Below are positions 1 to 15,300 of a stretch of 64,000 nt of DNA, one piece after another; the stretch's first letter is position 1, and each line of letters opens with the position of its first letter. The stretch lies in contig JAIVFH010000087.1 of assembly GCA_025765595.1 (NCBI GenBank), positions 1 through 64,000 of the forward strand. Reading direction: 5' to 3'. The notes beneath the pieces are model-generated. The model had not been told where the DNA came from. It saw only the letters and a program-made list of their open reading frames with translations, and did no database searches. This DNA is from Obelidium mucronatum (Eukaryota > Chytridiomycota > Chytridiomycetes > Chytridiales > Chytriomycetaceae). The translations under genes and the position numbers were made by a program.

Positions 1-3000
1 TCGCAACGCATTGATGATTCTGGCGCCAGAAGAGAATGCCCGCCCAAGTCGTCAAAGAAATCATCCACAATAGAGATTTTATCCATTCCAAAAATACGAC
101 ACCAGGTCGCGTGAACAAGACGTTCAACGGCGTTCCTAGGCAAAATCAGTTTGCTATCTTTTGGCAAATCAGATTCTCGTTTTGGAACCGGCAGTCTTCG
201 TTTGTCTAGTTTTCCATTCACAGTCACTGGCAGCTTTTCCATCCAAACAAAGGCAGTGGAATCATGTACGGAAGCAGACTTGACGCACAATGAGCCTTGA
301 GTTCAGATGCACCGATTTCAAATTCTTTGGCATCTGACTTGACAAGATAATCGGCAAGATATTGGTTTCCAGGTTCGTCTTCGCGCATATCACAGCGGCA
401 ACAGACCACCACGAGGGTGCTTCAAGAGAACACTCTCGATTTCACCAAGTTTCAATGCTACAAAGGAAAACGTTAGGCCATGAATGAGTAGCACATCTTT
501 TGCGCACTCACCGATATCCACGCAGCTTCACTTGGTGGTCAATTCGCCCAAGAATTTCGACATGACCATTCGAGTGCATAACGCGCTAAATCCCCCGTCT
601 TGTACATCCGTTGTCCTTGTCTAAATAAGTCAGGAATGAATGCTTTTTCTGTCAAATCAGGTCGCCCCAGGTATTCGCGACCCAACTTGGGCCCCACCTG
701 CGAAGATTGTGCGTTGATTAATCCCATTACTTTGGAAAGTCAATTAATTTCACTGCTTGAGAATCTTACCAATGTATAGCTCTCCAATACACCCAATTGG
801 AAGAAAGTCACGTGTTTCAGGATCAAGGAACATAGTGGCAAACAGTTGAAAGGGGCAGTCCAATGTCGTTTGGAGTTGTTGACTTGGTCATAATATGAGC
901 AGAGGTAAAACAAGCCGCCTCAGTGGGGCCTTTAGGATATCGTCAATCATCTGGAGAAAAAACAGTATTCCTTACCATATGCGTTGATCACCAAGACATC
1001 CGCCTTTAGAAGCCATGGTTCCAAACCCTGACGCGAGCAACCTTCTCCGCCAAATAAAATAAACTTCAAATTACATTCTGTAGAAATAAGCCCGAGAACG
1101 CTGGGTGTCACGGCAATTGAATCAATTGAATGCGCCTTGATTACAGAGCTAATGTCTTGCAACAAGGTAGACTTCGGCTCGATAACCACAGTACCTCCAT
1201 ATGGCAAAGGAAGAAAAAGATCATCCAAGAACATGTCTATTGTTTCTGCTTAGGTAAAATTCGTTTAAACCAACATTTACCAAAAGTATAAGCTGAGAAT
1301 GCAAGATGCTTTAAAATAGCCCCTGGAAGCGCAGCCTTATACGATCGATAAGTATTGAACACGTTTCGATGTTCAATTCCAACGCATTTAGGTTTTCCCG
1401 TCGTTCCTGTTTTGGAAAAACATACATTAAAAGGTTGAAACACTTCAAAGAAACACCAGTTCCAAACCCGAGGGTAAAAAGAGCATATGCAAGATTACTA
1501 GGACTCGGTTTTGCAAGTAAATTCACGCCGGAGTGTTTGTCAGTACTGCTTCTTGTGTGTTCCGAAGCAGTGTTGATTACACATACAGTAGTGCCTGTTG
1601 CGGTAAAGCAGGAAAAGTTCTTTGAAAATGACCCATCTGTCAGGAGGACGCGAGATTGCGAGTCAGCGAGCATTCCTTGGACTCTCCCCAATGGAGCTTC
1701 GATGTCAAGTGGACAGAATGCAGCCCCAGCCTTCAAAACAGCCAAGAGCGCCACAACAACGTCAATTCCCCTTTCATAATACAGACAAACGATTTCATCC
1801 GGTTTCAAGCAATGTTCTGCAAGCAGCCTATTGGCCAACTGGTTTGCTCTTTTGTTCAAGTCATGGTAGGAAATGTCCTGGCCAACGAAGGAGAGAACAA
1901 CTTTATCAGGATGAGCTTCTGCTGCATCTTCAAAGATTTTGTGCAATAAACGCGCATCTTCTGCCTCAGGCCACTGTTGTTCAATGTTGAAGTGGTTGAC
2001 ACATAAATCCACTTCCCCAGCAAAGAGGAACGGCACCGTTCGAATGTCTGCACGCTCATTGACCAAAACAATCGAAAGGAGGGACTCGATGTGTTTGACC
2101 ATAAACTTGATCGTTTCTCCCAAGAAGAGAGCAGAATCGTACGAAATCGAACCAGCCAAAGAGCCGTTATCGGACTTGGCATACTGAAGTAGCAGTTCAA
2201 ACGGTCCCAAGTTGCCTGTATTGTCTCCGTCTGCTTCGTCCGACCTGCTGCCGGCCAAGGAAGCAGATTCCTGCTCCAAGATGACAAAACCAAACAAAGG
2301 ATGGCGACCAGGAAGTCTTGGTGGTCTAACAACAGAGAGCACTTCCTCAAATGGGAGATTCTGGTTTTCCAATGCCTCGTTGATTGTGGCGGATGCAGCC
2401 TGAACAGCATCACCAAATGTAAGCGAGTCACCCAGTTGTGTTCGTAGACACACATTGTTGATGAAAAATCCCATGGTTTCTCTGAATTCATCCATTTGAC
2501 GATTTGCAGTCACGGTTCCAACACAAATATCGTCGGATCCAGTGTAGCGCATCATCAAGACATTGAAGGCAGCCAAAACTACAGCGAAGCGCGAAACACG
2601 ATTCTTTGCTGCAAACTCCTCCAGCTTATTTGTCAATTCCTTGTCAAACGAGAATGAGACTTCAGCTGGTGTTGAGACATGCTCCGACCCAGAGTGGTAA
2701 AAGTCGAACGAATAAGGGAGAGGGGTGGCATTTTCAAGCCTCGCTTTCCAAAACTCTTGCTGTTTCTCGAACACTCCAGCGTCTTTCAGCTTGTTTTCCC
2801 ATGCCGCAAAGTCTCCATATTGCGAAACAACGGGAGGGAGCGTGTTTCTGGTACACAAAGCATACAAGTCCCTCTCAAAGACAGGCATGCATGTTCCATC
2901 GTAGCAAATGTGGTGCATGGCAGCAGCAACAGTCCATGAACCCTCGAGTTCATCTGGAAACACGTAGAAGCGAACAGGAGGTTCGATGCCCAAATCAAAG

Positions 3001-3325
3001 GGTCTGTTTGGAATCTGCTGCATATTTTCTCGAGTCGGAAATTGCGTAACTCTAACACTTGCTGCTGATTCGGCAACAAAGGCAACTATGTTCTCAGAAA
3101 CCCATTTGTATTGCGTGCGCAATGCTTCGTGCCGAGAAACGAGCGCCGAAACCCCTTGCTTCAAATTCTCGAAACTTATGTCGCTGATAGTATAGTAGCT
3201 GATGCTGTTGTATTCTACAGACTGCGGGTGTTGCTGCTGGTATACAAACAGACGAGATTCGCTGATGGAGACAGGACGAGAGTATTCGCCACTGTTATTG
3301 CCAAGAACCACTTGTGGGAACAACA
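1..3325 (-). other. NRPS module 7: C7-A7-T7 (left edge, frame errors)
   Basis: From about 3.4 kb leftward this module repeats module 6 with a 3416-bp offset. C7 is intact (HHICYDG near 2886-2915). In A7 the reading frame is interrupted by several one-base differences from module 6 between 1 and 1500. The last carrier differs from the others: [12 protein letters not shown] (about 30-75), with His before the phosphopantetheine Ser, preceded by [14 protein letters not shown]. The gene runs off the window before any release domain. Confidence 0.8.
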
Positions 3326-6300
3326 AAGAAGTAGATGGGCCAGCCAACATATCACACAATAGCTGCAGTGATTGACTGGACATGAACTCCGAGAACGATA
3401 TCTGTCCAAGCCGGGAATCTGAATTCAACTTGGATATAATACGAGCAGCCAGCAGCGAGTTTCCACCCAAGGCGAAAAAGTTCGAGTTTCGGCCAATGGA
3501 TTCCAACGGAGTACTCAAGAGCTGCGACCACACACTAGCGACAATGTGTTCGATTTCTCCTTCAAGAGGCACCAATTCCTCATGGTCACAAACTGCGAAT
3601 TCTGGAATAGGAAGCGCGCGTTTGTCTAGTTTTCCATTCACGGTTACTGGCAGCTTTTCCATCCAAACAAAGGCAGTTGGAATCATGTACGGAAGCAGAC
3701 TTGACGCACAATGAGCCTTGAGTTCAGATGCACCGATTTCAAATTCTTTGGCATCTGACTTGACAAGATAAGCGGCAAGATATTGGTTTCCAGGTTCGTC
3801 TTCGCGCATAATCACAGCGGCAACAGACACACGAGGGTGCTTCAAGAGAACACTCTCGATTTCACCAAGTTCAATGCTATAAAGGAAAACGTTAGGCCAT
3901 GAATGAGTAGCACATCTTTTGCGCACTCACCGATATCCACGCAGCTTCACTTGGTGGTCAATTCGCCCAAGAATTTCGACATGACCATTCGAGTGCATAC
4001 GCGCTAAATCCCCCGTCTTGTACATCCGTTGTCCTTGTCTAAATAAGTCAGGAATGAATGCTTTTTCTGTCAAATCAGGTCGCCCCAGGTATTCGCGACC
4101 AACTTGGGCCCCACCTGCGAAGATTGTGCGTTGATTAATCCCATTACTTTGGAAAGTCAATTAATTTCACTGCTTGGAGATCTTACCAATGTATAGCTCT
4201 CCAATACACCCAATTGGAAGAAAGTCACGTGTTTCAGGATCAAGGACATAGTGGCAACAGTTTGAAAGGGGCAGTCCAATGTCGTTTGGAGTTGTTGACT
4301 TGGTCATAATATGAGCAGAGGTAAAACAAGCCGCCTCAGTGGGGCCTTTAGGATATCGTCAATCATCTGGAGAAAAAACAGTATTTCCTTACCATATGCG
4401 TTGATCACCAAGACATCCGCCTTTAGAAGCCATGGTTCCAAACCCTGACGCGAGCAACCTTCTCCGCCAAATAAAATAAACTTCAAATTACATTCTGTAG
4501 AAATAAGCCCGAGAACGCTGGGTGTCACGGCAATTGAATCAATTGAATGCGCCTTGATTACAGAGCTAATGTCTTGCAACAAGGTAGACTTCGGCTCGAT
4601 AACCACAGTACCTCCATATGGCAAAGGAAGAAAAAGATCATCCAAGAACATGTCTATTGTTTCTGCTTAGGTAAAATTCGTTTAAACCAACATTTACCAA
4701 AAGTATAAGCTGAGAATGCAAGATGCTTTAAAATAGCCCCTGGAAGCGCAGCCTTATACGATCGATAAGTATTGAACACGTTTCGATGTTCAATTCCAAC
4801 GCATTTAGGTTTTCCCGTCGTTCCTGTTTTGGAAAAACATACATTAAAAGGTTGAAACACTTCAAAGAAACACCAGTTCCAAACCCGAGGTAAAAAGAGC
4901 ATATGCAAGATTACTAGGACTCGGTTTTGCAAGTAAATTCACGCCGGAGTGTTTGTCAGTACTGCTTCTTGTGTGTTCCGAAGCAGTGTTGATTACACAT
5001 ACAGTAGTGCCTGTTGCGGTAAAGCAGGAAAAGTTCTTTGAAAATGACCCATCTGTCAGGAGGACGCGAGATTGCGAGTCAGCGAGCATTCCTTGGACTC
5101 TCCCCAATGGAGCTTCGATGTCAAGTGGACAGAATGCAGCCCCAGCCTTCAAAACAGCCAAGAGCGCCACAACAACGTCAATTCCCCTTTCATAATACAG
5201 ACAAACGATTTCATCCGGTTTCAAGCAATGTTCTGCAAGCAGCCTATTGGCCAACTGGTTTGCTCTTTTGTTCAAGTCATGGTAGGAAATGTCCTGGCCA
5301 ACGAAGGAGAGAACAACTTTATCAGGATGAGCTTCTGCTGCATCTTCAAAGATTTTGTGCAATAAACGCGCATCTTCTGCCTCAGGCCACTGTTGTTCAA
5401 TGTTGAAGTGGTTGACACATAAATCCACTTCCCCAGCAAAGAGGAACGGCACCGTTCGAATGTCTGCACGCTCATTGACCAAAACAATCGAAAGGAGGGA
5501 CTCGATGTGTTTGACCATAAACTTGATCGTTTCTCCCAAGAAGAGAGCAGAATCGTACGAAATCGAACCAGCCAAAGAGCCGTTATCGGACTTGGCATAC
5601 TGAAGTAGCAGTTCAAACGGTCCCAAGTTGCCTGTATTGTCTCCGTCTGCTTCGTCCGACCTGCTGCCGGCCAAGGAAGCAGATTCCTGCTCCAAGATGA
5701 CAAAACCAAACAAAGGATGGCGACCAGGAAGTCTTGGTGGTCTAACAACAGAGAGCACTTCCTCAAATGGGAGATTCTGGTTTTCCAATGCCTCGTTGAT
5801 TGTGGCGGATGCAGCCTGAACAGCATCACCAAATGTAAGCGAGTCACCCAGTTGTGTTCGTAGACACACATTGTTGATGAAAAATCCCATGGTTTCTCTG
5901 AATTCATCCATTTGACGATTTGCAGTCACGGTTCCAACACAAATATCGTCGGATCCAGTGTAGCGCATCATCAAGACATTGAAGGCAGCCAAAACTACAG
6001 CGAAGCGCGAAACACGATTCTTTGCTGCAAACTCCTCCAGCTTATTTGTCAATTCCTTGTCAAACGAGAATGAGACTTCAGCTGGTGTTGAGACATGCTC
6101 CGACCCAGAGTGGTAAAAGTCGAACGAATAAGGGAGAGGGGTGGCATTTTCAAGCCTCGCTTTCCAAAACTCTTGCTGTTTCTCGAACACTCCAGCGTCT
6201 TTCAGCTTGTTTTCCCATGCCGCAAAGTCTCCATATTGCGAAACAACGGGAGGGAGCGTGTTTCTGGTACACAAAGCATACAAGTCCCTCTCAAAGACAG

Positions 6301-9300
6301 GCATGCATGTTCCATCGTAGCAAATGTGGTGCATGGCAGCAGCAACAGTCCATGAACCCTCGAGTTCATCTGGAAACACGTAGAAGCGAACAGGAGGTTC
6401 GATGCCCAAATCAAAGGGTCTGTTTGGAATCTGCTGCATATTTTCTCGAGTCGGAAATTGCGTAACTCTAACACTTGCTGCTGATTCGGCAACAAAGGCA
6501 ACTATGTTCTCAGAAACCCATTTGTATTGCGTGCGCAATGCTTCGTGCCGAGAAACGAGCGCCGAAACCCCTTGCTTCAAATTCTCGAAACTTATGTCGC
6601 TGATAGTATAGTAGCTGATGCTGTTGTATTCTACAGACTGCGGGTGTTGCTGCTGGTATACAAACAGACGAGATTCGCTGATGGAGACAGGACGAGAGTA
6701 TTCGCCACTGTTATTGCCAAGAACCACTTGTGGGAACAACAAAGAAGTAGATGGGCCAGCCAACATATCACACAATAGCTGCAGTGATTGACTGGACATG
6801 AACTCCGAGAACGATATCTGTCCAAGCCGGGAATCTGAATTCAACTTGGATATAATACGAGCAGCCAGCAGCGAGTTTCCACCCAAGGCGAAAAAGTTCG
6901 AGTTTCGGCCAATGGATTCCAACGGAGTATTCAAGAGCTGCGACCACACACTAGCAACAATGTGTTCGATTTCTCCTTCAAGAGGCACCAATTCCTCATG
7001 GTCACAAACTGCGAATTCTGGAATAGGAAGCGCGCGCTTGTCGAGTTTTCCATTCACAGTCACGGGGAGCTTTTCCATCCAAACAAAGGCAGTCGGAATC
7101 ATATACGGAAGCAGACTTGACGCGCAATGAGCCTTGAATGCACCGATTTCAAATTCTTTTCCGTCTGACTTGACAAGATAAGCGGCAAGATACTGGTTTC
7201 CAGGTTCGTCTTCGCGCATAATCACAGCGGCAACAGACACACCAGGGTGCTTCAAGAGAACACTCTCGATTTCTCCCAGCTCAATACTAACACATTGGAG
7301 TAAAATTCAGTGGGACGTAATGGGGCTATTGTCAGAGTTACCGATATCCGCGGAGTTTGACTTGGTGGTCGATACGCCCAAGAATCTCGACGTGTCCGTT
7401 TGAGTGCATACGTGCTAAATCCCCCGTCTTGTACATCCGTTGCCCAGGCCTGAAGGGGTCAGGAACAAACGACTTTTCTGTCAATTCAGGACGATTGAGG
7501 TATCCACGCCCGACTTGACTTCCACCTGATGCAAACGAATTCTCAATAAGAGAATAAACCGGACATGGGCTACTAACTGATATAAAGCTCTCCTAGGCAT
7601 CCAATTGCGACAGGGCGAAGACTGCTTAATTCCAAAACATACAGATAGCAATTGAGCAAAGAAGTTCCGATGTTGTTTGAAAAATAGTTCGTATGGATTG
7701 GTGATACATTGGATGCAAACGCGGTCTCCGTCGGCCCTATTGGTTATCAGTAGGGGGTCTAAACCGAAGAAAACTCACCATAAACATTGAAAATATTAAT
7801 TTTGTGCTTCAAGCATGGCTCAATTGACGACATTGCAAATCCTTCACCTCCAACCATAATTATTTTGACGCATTCCTGGATTTTGTCAGCATCCAACAGC
7901 GATAATGTGCTTGGCGTGACACCAATAGAATCAATCGAAGACGCCAGAAGGAAGGCGCTTAAGTTGGAAAGTAAGTCGCTCTTTGTTGCCAACACCAAAG
8001 TTGCACCCCTTCCAAATGCCGCAAACCGATCGAAAATACTATAATCTAAAACAGGGCATGCATCAGCATCTATGAAGATGCTGAATTTAAAAATAATTGT
8101 TTGTACCAAAAGTATGCGCGGAGAATGCAAGGTGGCGATAGAATTGAGGATGCTTTTCTAGAAGCGACTTGAATGTACTCCAAATGTTTCTGTGTTCAAT
8201 CAAAGCACCCTTTGGTTTGCCCGTTGTACCTAAAAACCCTGTTTACTACAGCCTCACTGCCATAAATCAATTAATGTGACATACCTGAAGTAAAGATACA
8301 ATACGCGAGAGTAGAACTGGCTTGGGCTTTTGGAATGAAAGGTGCATCTGACTGAGCTCTTAAAGAGTCTACAATGCTGATTCCCTTGTGTTCTTCAAGC
8401 TTTGATGCGTGTTGCGCGTCAGTCAAAACCACCCGGCAATCGGAATCTTCCAACATTCCAGCAACTCTCTCCGGTGGAGCCTCAGTGTCAATGGGACAAA
8501 ACGCTGCTCCCGCCTTCAGCACCGCCAGAGTCGCCACAACAGACTCAAGTCCACGATCGTAAAATAATCCCACAATATCGTTGTTTTGTACACCTTTCTC
8601 AGTTACCAAGTATCCAGCAAGACTGTTGGCTCTCAAGTTCAATTCCGCATATGTCATTTCTGTTGCCTCATATGATAGCGCAATACGATCAGGATACTTT
8701 GCTGCCGATTCCTCAAAGATTTTGTGCAATAGACGCGCATCTTCTGCCTCAGGCCACTCTTGTTCAATGTTGAAGTGGTTGACACATAAGTCCTGCTCGC
8801 CAGCAAAGAGGAACGGCACCGTTCGAATGTCGGCACTTTCATTAATTAAAACAATAGAAAGGAGGGATTCAATGTGTTTGGCCATAAACTTGATGGTTTC
8901 TCCCAAGAATAGAGCAGAATCGTACGAAATCGAACCAGCCAAAGAGCCGCTATCGGACTTGGAATACTGAAGTAGCAGTTCAAACGGTCCCAAGTTGCCT
9001 GCATCGTCTCCGTCAATTTCCTCAGTTCTGCTACCAGCTGCAGATTCCTGCTCCAAGATGACAAAACCAAAGAAAGGATGGCGACCAGGAAGTCTTGGTG
9101 GTCGAACAACAGAGAGAACTTTCTCAAACGGGAGATTCTGGTTTTCCAATGCCTCGTTGATTGTGGCGGATGTGGCGCGAACTGCTTCACCAAATGTAAG
9201 CGAGTCACCCAGTTGTGTTCGTAGACACACATTGTTGATGAAAAATCCCATGGTTTCTCTGAATTCATCCATTTGACGATTTGCAGTCACGGTTCCAACA

Positions 9301-12300
9301 CAAATATCGTCGGATCCAGTGTAGCGCATCATCAACACATTGAAGGCAGCCAAAACTACAGCAAAGCGTGAAACGCGATGCTTTGCCGCAAACTCCTCCA
9401 GTTGATTTGTCAGTTCCTTATCCAAGGAGAATGAGACTTCAGCTGGTTTGGAGACATGTTCCAACCCAGAGTGGTAAAAGTCGAACGAGTATGGGAGAGG
9501 GGTGGCATTTTTAAGCTTCGCTTTCCAATATTCTTGCTGCTTCTCAAACACCCCAGTGTCTTTCAGCTGGTTTTCCCATGATGCAAAGTCTCCATATTGC
9601 GAAACAACGGGAGGGAGCGTGTTTCCGGTACACAAAGCATACAAGTCTCTCTCAAAGACAGGCATGCATGTTCCATCGTAGCAAATGTGGTGCATGGCAG
9701 CAGCAACAGTCCATGAACCCTCGAGTTCATCTGGAAACACGTAGAAGCGAACAGGAGGTTCGATGCCCAAATCAAAGGGTCTGTTTGGAATCTGCTGCAT
9801 ATTTTCTCGAGTCGGAAATTGCGTAACTCTAACACTTGCTGCTGATTCGGCAACAAAGGCAACTATGTTCTCAGAAACCCATTTGTATTGCGTGCGCAAT
9901 GCTTCGTGCCGAGAAACGAGCGCCGAAACCCCTTGCTGCAAATTCTCGAAACTCATGCCGCTGATAGTATAGTAGCTGATGCTGTTGTATTCTACAGATT
10001 GCGGGTGTTGCTGCTGGTATACAAACAGACGGGATTCGCTGATGGAAGCAGGACGAGAGTATTCGCCATGGTGTTTGGAAAGAACCACTTGTGGAAACAA
10101 CAAAGAAGTAGATGGGCCAGCCAACATATCACACAATAGCTGCAGTGATTGACTGGACATGAACTCCGAGAACGATATCTGTCCAAGCCGGGAATCTGCA
10201 TTCAACTTGGATATAATACGAGCAGCCAGCAGCGAGTTTCCGCCCAAGGCGAAAAAGTTCGAGTTTCGGCCAATGGATTCCAACGGAGTATTCAAGAGCT
10301 GCGACCACACACTAGCAACAATGTGTTCGATTTCTCCTTCAAGAGGCACCAATTCCTCATGGTCACAAACTGCGAATTCTGGAATAGGAAGCGCGCGCTT
10401 GTCGAGTTTTCCATTCACAGTCACGGGGAGCTTTTCCATCCAAACAAAGGCAGTCGGAATCATATACGGAAGCAGACTTGACGCGCAATGAGCCTTGAAT
10501 GCACCGATTTCAAATTCTTTTGCGTCTGACTTGACAAGATAAGCGGCAAGATACTGGTTTCCAGGTTCGTCTTCACGCATAATCACAGCGGCAACAGACA
10601 CACCAGGGTGCTTCAAGAGAACACTCTCGATTTCTCCCAGCTCAATACTAACACATTGGAGTAAAATTCAGTGGGGCGTAATGGAGCTATCGTCAGAGTT
10701 ACCGATATCCGCGGAGTTTGACTTGGTGGTCGATACGCCCAAGAATCTCGACGTGTCCGTTTGAGTGCATACGTGCCAAATCCCCCGTCTTGTACATCCG
10801 TTGCCCAGGCCTGAAGGGGTCAGGAACAAACGACTTTTCTGTCAATTCAGGACGGTTGAGGTATCCACGTCCGACTTGGATTCCACCTGTAGTCACACAA
10901 GAATTTTTGAGATTCATTGTCCAAACAAAGAAACTCTTACCAATGAACAGCTCCCCTGTACACCCATATGCCATCGGCTCCCGTGTCTTTGCGTGTAGAA
11001 CATAATGGCGACAGTTATATAGAGGATGTCCAATATCATTGGAGATTGAGTTTGGATGCAATTGAGTTGCTGTCGTGCAACCAGCTTCAGTGGGCCCTGG
11101 GAATACTATTGGTTAAAATGTGACAAAAAATCACGAGAATCAAACCATAAATGTTGATAACAGATATTCCACGCTTTAAAAATGGTTGAATCGCTGCATT
11201 GGAAAATGGCTCTCCAGCTAATGACACTGTCTTCAGGACATTGGTGACAGCTTCCAGCTCAATCAAAACCAAAGAGCTTGGCGTCAAACTCATTGAATCA
11301 ATCTCCTTCTTTACAATCAAATCGGTAAGGTTTGTGAGTATTTCTACTTTTGGGGCTTGGACAAGTGTGGCGCTTTGACCAAACGCAACAAAGGCGTCAA
11401 ACACAGACATATCTGTCAATATAAAAGCAAATTAAAACAATGAGACTCCTTATAAACTAACCGAAAGTGTAAGCTGCAAATGCCAAATGCTTTTTGATTC
11501 CTGGAAACATGGCGTTGTAAGAATATATATAGTTGAAGACGTTTCTATGCTCCAGAAGCACACCCTTTGGCTTGCCAGTTGTTCCTGTAACAATGTCAGT
11601 CATAGATTCAAAATAACCGGCTAACTTTCCGAACCAGATGTAAACAAACAGTAAACTAAATGACTTGAAGAAATGGGCGAGATATTCACAGATATGGAAT
11701 CATATTTGGACACGTCAAGCCTTTCAATATCAAGCAGTTCCACATCAACACTTAATACTTTTGACGCCAAGTCTCGCATCAGGCTTGTGTATGATAGTAT
11801 AATGCGGCAATTGGAATCAGATATCATACTCGAAACTCGGTCAACAGGGGCCTCAATATCAATAGGGCAAAAGCATCCTCCTGCCTTCAACACCGCCAAC
11901 ATTGCAACAATTCTCTCGACACCACGATCAAAAAACAAACACACGATTTGGTCGTGCAGTTCACCAAAGTTTTCAGCCAGGTAGTTAGCCAACCTATTGG
12001 CTGCTGCGTTGAGATCGCGATAAGTCAAAGTTTGCGATTGGTATTCAACAGCAATTCGCTCTGGGTGCAAACATGCAGCGTTTTCAAAGATATGGTGAAG
12101 CAACTGACTGTTGCCTTCAGCAAACGTCTTTTCGACATTGTGTTTGTGAATGACGGCATGAAGCTCTTCAGAATCGACGAACGAAACCGAACGCAATTCA
12201 CAGCTTGGCGAGGATAAAGCGATACCCAGTATGGACTTCAAGTGATGGACCTGCCGTTCAATGCTTTCTCTCAAAAACAAAGAGGAATCGTATGCAATTG

Positions 12301-15300
12301 ACCCAACAACCTTTCCGGACTGGTCAGCACTGTACTGAAATAGCATTTGAAATGGATCGAGTACCAGATTCGATCGACCGTTTTCATCTAAATCCAGAGT
12401 TTCTTGCTCGACAAGGATGAATCCAAAAATTGGATGGCGGCCGGGGAGACGGGCCGCACGAACACAAGATATGACTTGTTCAAATGGAAGGTTCTGGTTT
12501 TCCAAACCACCATTAACCGTTTCTGCAGTGGCTCGTACTGCATCCAAGAATGTACCAGAATCTCCCAAGTTTGTTCTCAAACAGATGTTGTTGATGAAGA
12601 ATCCCATGGTTTCACTGAATTCATCCATTTGACGATTCGCAGCCACTGTTCCAACACAAATATCGTCAGATCCAGTGTACCGCATCATCAAAATATTGAA
12701 GAGGGTCGCCATCACAGTAAATCGTGAAACGCAGTTATAAATCACAAATTCGTTGAGTCTGGCTGAAAGATCTCCCTCAATCACAAACGCAACTTCATCC
12801 GCTTTGGAACTATGATTTAATCCACCGTGATGAAAGTCGAACGAGTATGGGAGAGGGGTGGCATTTTCAAGCTTCGCTTTCCAATATTCTTGCTGCTTCT
12901 CAAACACCCCAGTGTCTTTCAGCTTGTTTTCCCATGCTGCAAAGTCTCCATATTGCGAAACAACGGGAGGGAGAGTATTTCCAGCACACAAAGCATACAA
13001 GTCTCTCTCAAAGACAGGCATGCATGTTCCATCGTAGCAAATGTGGTGCATGACAGCAGCAACAGTCCATGAACCCTCGAGTTCATCTGGAAACACGTAG
13101 AAGCGAACAGGAGGTTCGATGCCCAAATCAAAGGGTCTGTTTGGAATCTGCTGCATATTTTCTCGAGTCGGAAATTGCGTAACTCTAACACTTGCTGCTG
13201 ATTCGGCAACAAAGGCAACTATGTTCTCAGAAACCCATCTGTATTGTGTGCGCAATGCTTCGTGTCGAGAAACGAGCGCCGAAACCCCTTGCTGCAAATT
13301 CTCGAAACTTATGTCGCTGATAGTATAGTAGCTGATGCTGTTGTATTCTACAGACTGCGGGTGTTGCTGCTGGTATACAAACAGACGAGATTCGCTGATG
13401 GAGGCAGGACGAGAGTATTCGCCACTGTTATTGCCAAGAACCACTTGTGGGAACAACAAAGAAGTAGATGGGCCAGCCAACATATCACACAATAGCTGCA
13501 GTGATTGACTGGACATGAACTCCGAGAACGATATCTGTCCAAGCCGGGAATCTGAATTCAACTTGGAAATGATCCGCGCGGCCAGCAGCGAGTTTCCGCC
13601 CAAGGCGAAAAAGTTCGAGTTTCGGCCAATGGATTCCAACGGAGTATTCAAGAGCTGCGACCACACACTAGCAACAAGGTGTTCGATTTCTCCTTCAAGA
13701 GGCACCAATTCCTCATGGTCAGAAACTGCGAATTCTGGGATAGGAAGCGCGCGTTTGTCTAGTTTTCCATTCGCAGTCACTGACAGCTTTTCCATCCAAA
13801 CAAAAGCAGTCGGAATCATGTACGGAAGCAGACTTGACGCACAATGAGCCTTGAGTTCGGATGCACCGATTTCAAATTCATTTGCGTCTGACTTGACAAG
13901 ATAAGCGGCAAGATACTGGTTTCCAGGTTCGTCTTCACGCATAATCACAACGGCAACAGACACACCAGGGTGCTTCAAGAGAACACTCTCGATTTCTCCC
14001 AGCTCAATACTAACACATTGGAGTAAAATTCAGTGGGGCGTAATGGGGCTATCGTCAGAGTTACCGATATCCGCGGAGTTTGACTTGGTGGTCGATACGC
14101 CCAAGAATCTCGACGTGTCCGTTTGAGTGCATACGTGCCAAATCCCCCGTCTTGTACATCCGTTGCCCAGGCCTGAATGGGTCAGGAACAAAGAACTTTT
14201 CCGTCAACTCAGGACGATTGAGGTATCCACGTCCGACTTGACTTCCACCTGACAATGACAGGGAAGTGATCAGGAATTCAACTGCTTAGAGAACGAATTG
14301 CTATATACCAATACAAAGCTCTCCGGCACATCCAAATGGGACAGGTGCGTCGGATTTCGAATTTAGTATATACTGATAGCAGTTCAGCATGGGCAGACCA
14401 ACACTGTTTGATATAGTAGACTTCGTAATAGCCGAGTGGTGGGTTCCAAGGGCGGTCTCGGACGGTCCTACAGGACTTTAAAAAAGACGAGTTGAAAAAC
14501 GAAAGAAACTCACCATATCCGTTCCAAATGGCAATATCGCGATTCAAAAAAGGTTGCAAGACGATACGACTATGAGTCTCGCCCGCAAGCATTATGACTT
14601 TGACAACCCTTTGTACTTGGTTTGGATCCAACAATGACAATGCACTAGGAGTGACGGCTAAGGAGTCCAATTTTTTGTGAAATATGATATCGTTGAAATT
14701 GTCCAAGAAGTCAGACTTTTTCGCAACAACAACCACAGATCCGCGTCCAAAAGCGATAAAGCGATCAAATATAGAGAGGTCTGAACCATATTTTAGAAAC
14801 AGCTAATGAAAATTCGCTTCCATTACCGAATGTGTAAGCTGAAAACGCAAAGTGGCGCAGGAATTGCGGATAGATTCCAAGCAGAGACTTGAACATGGAC
14901 CAAACGTTTCTGTGTTCAATCAAAGCACCCTTTGGTTTGCCCGTTGTACCTAAAAACCTCGTTAAAAACAACCTCACTGCCATAAATCAATTAATGCGAC
15001 ATACCTGAAGTAAAGATACAATACGCGAGAGTAGAACTGGCTTGGGCTTTTGGAATGAAAGGTGCATCTGACTGAGCTCTTAAAGAGTCTACAATGCTGA
15101 TTCCCTTGTGTTCTTCAAGCTTTGATGCGTGTTGCGCGTCAGTCAAAACCACCCGGCAATCGGAATCTTCCAACATTCCAGCAACTCTCTCCGGTGGAGC
15201 CTCAGTGTCAATGGGACAAAACGCTGCTCCCGCCTTCAGCACCGCCAGAGTCGCCACAACAGACTCAAGTCCACGATCGTAAAATAATCCCACAATATCG

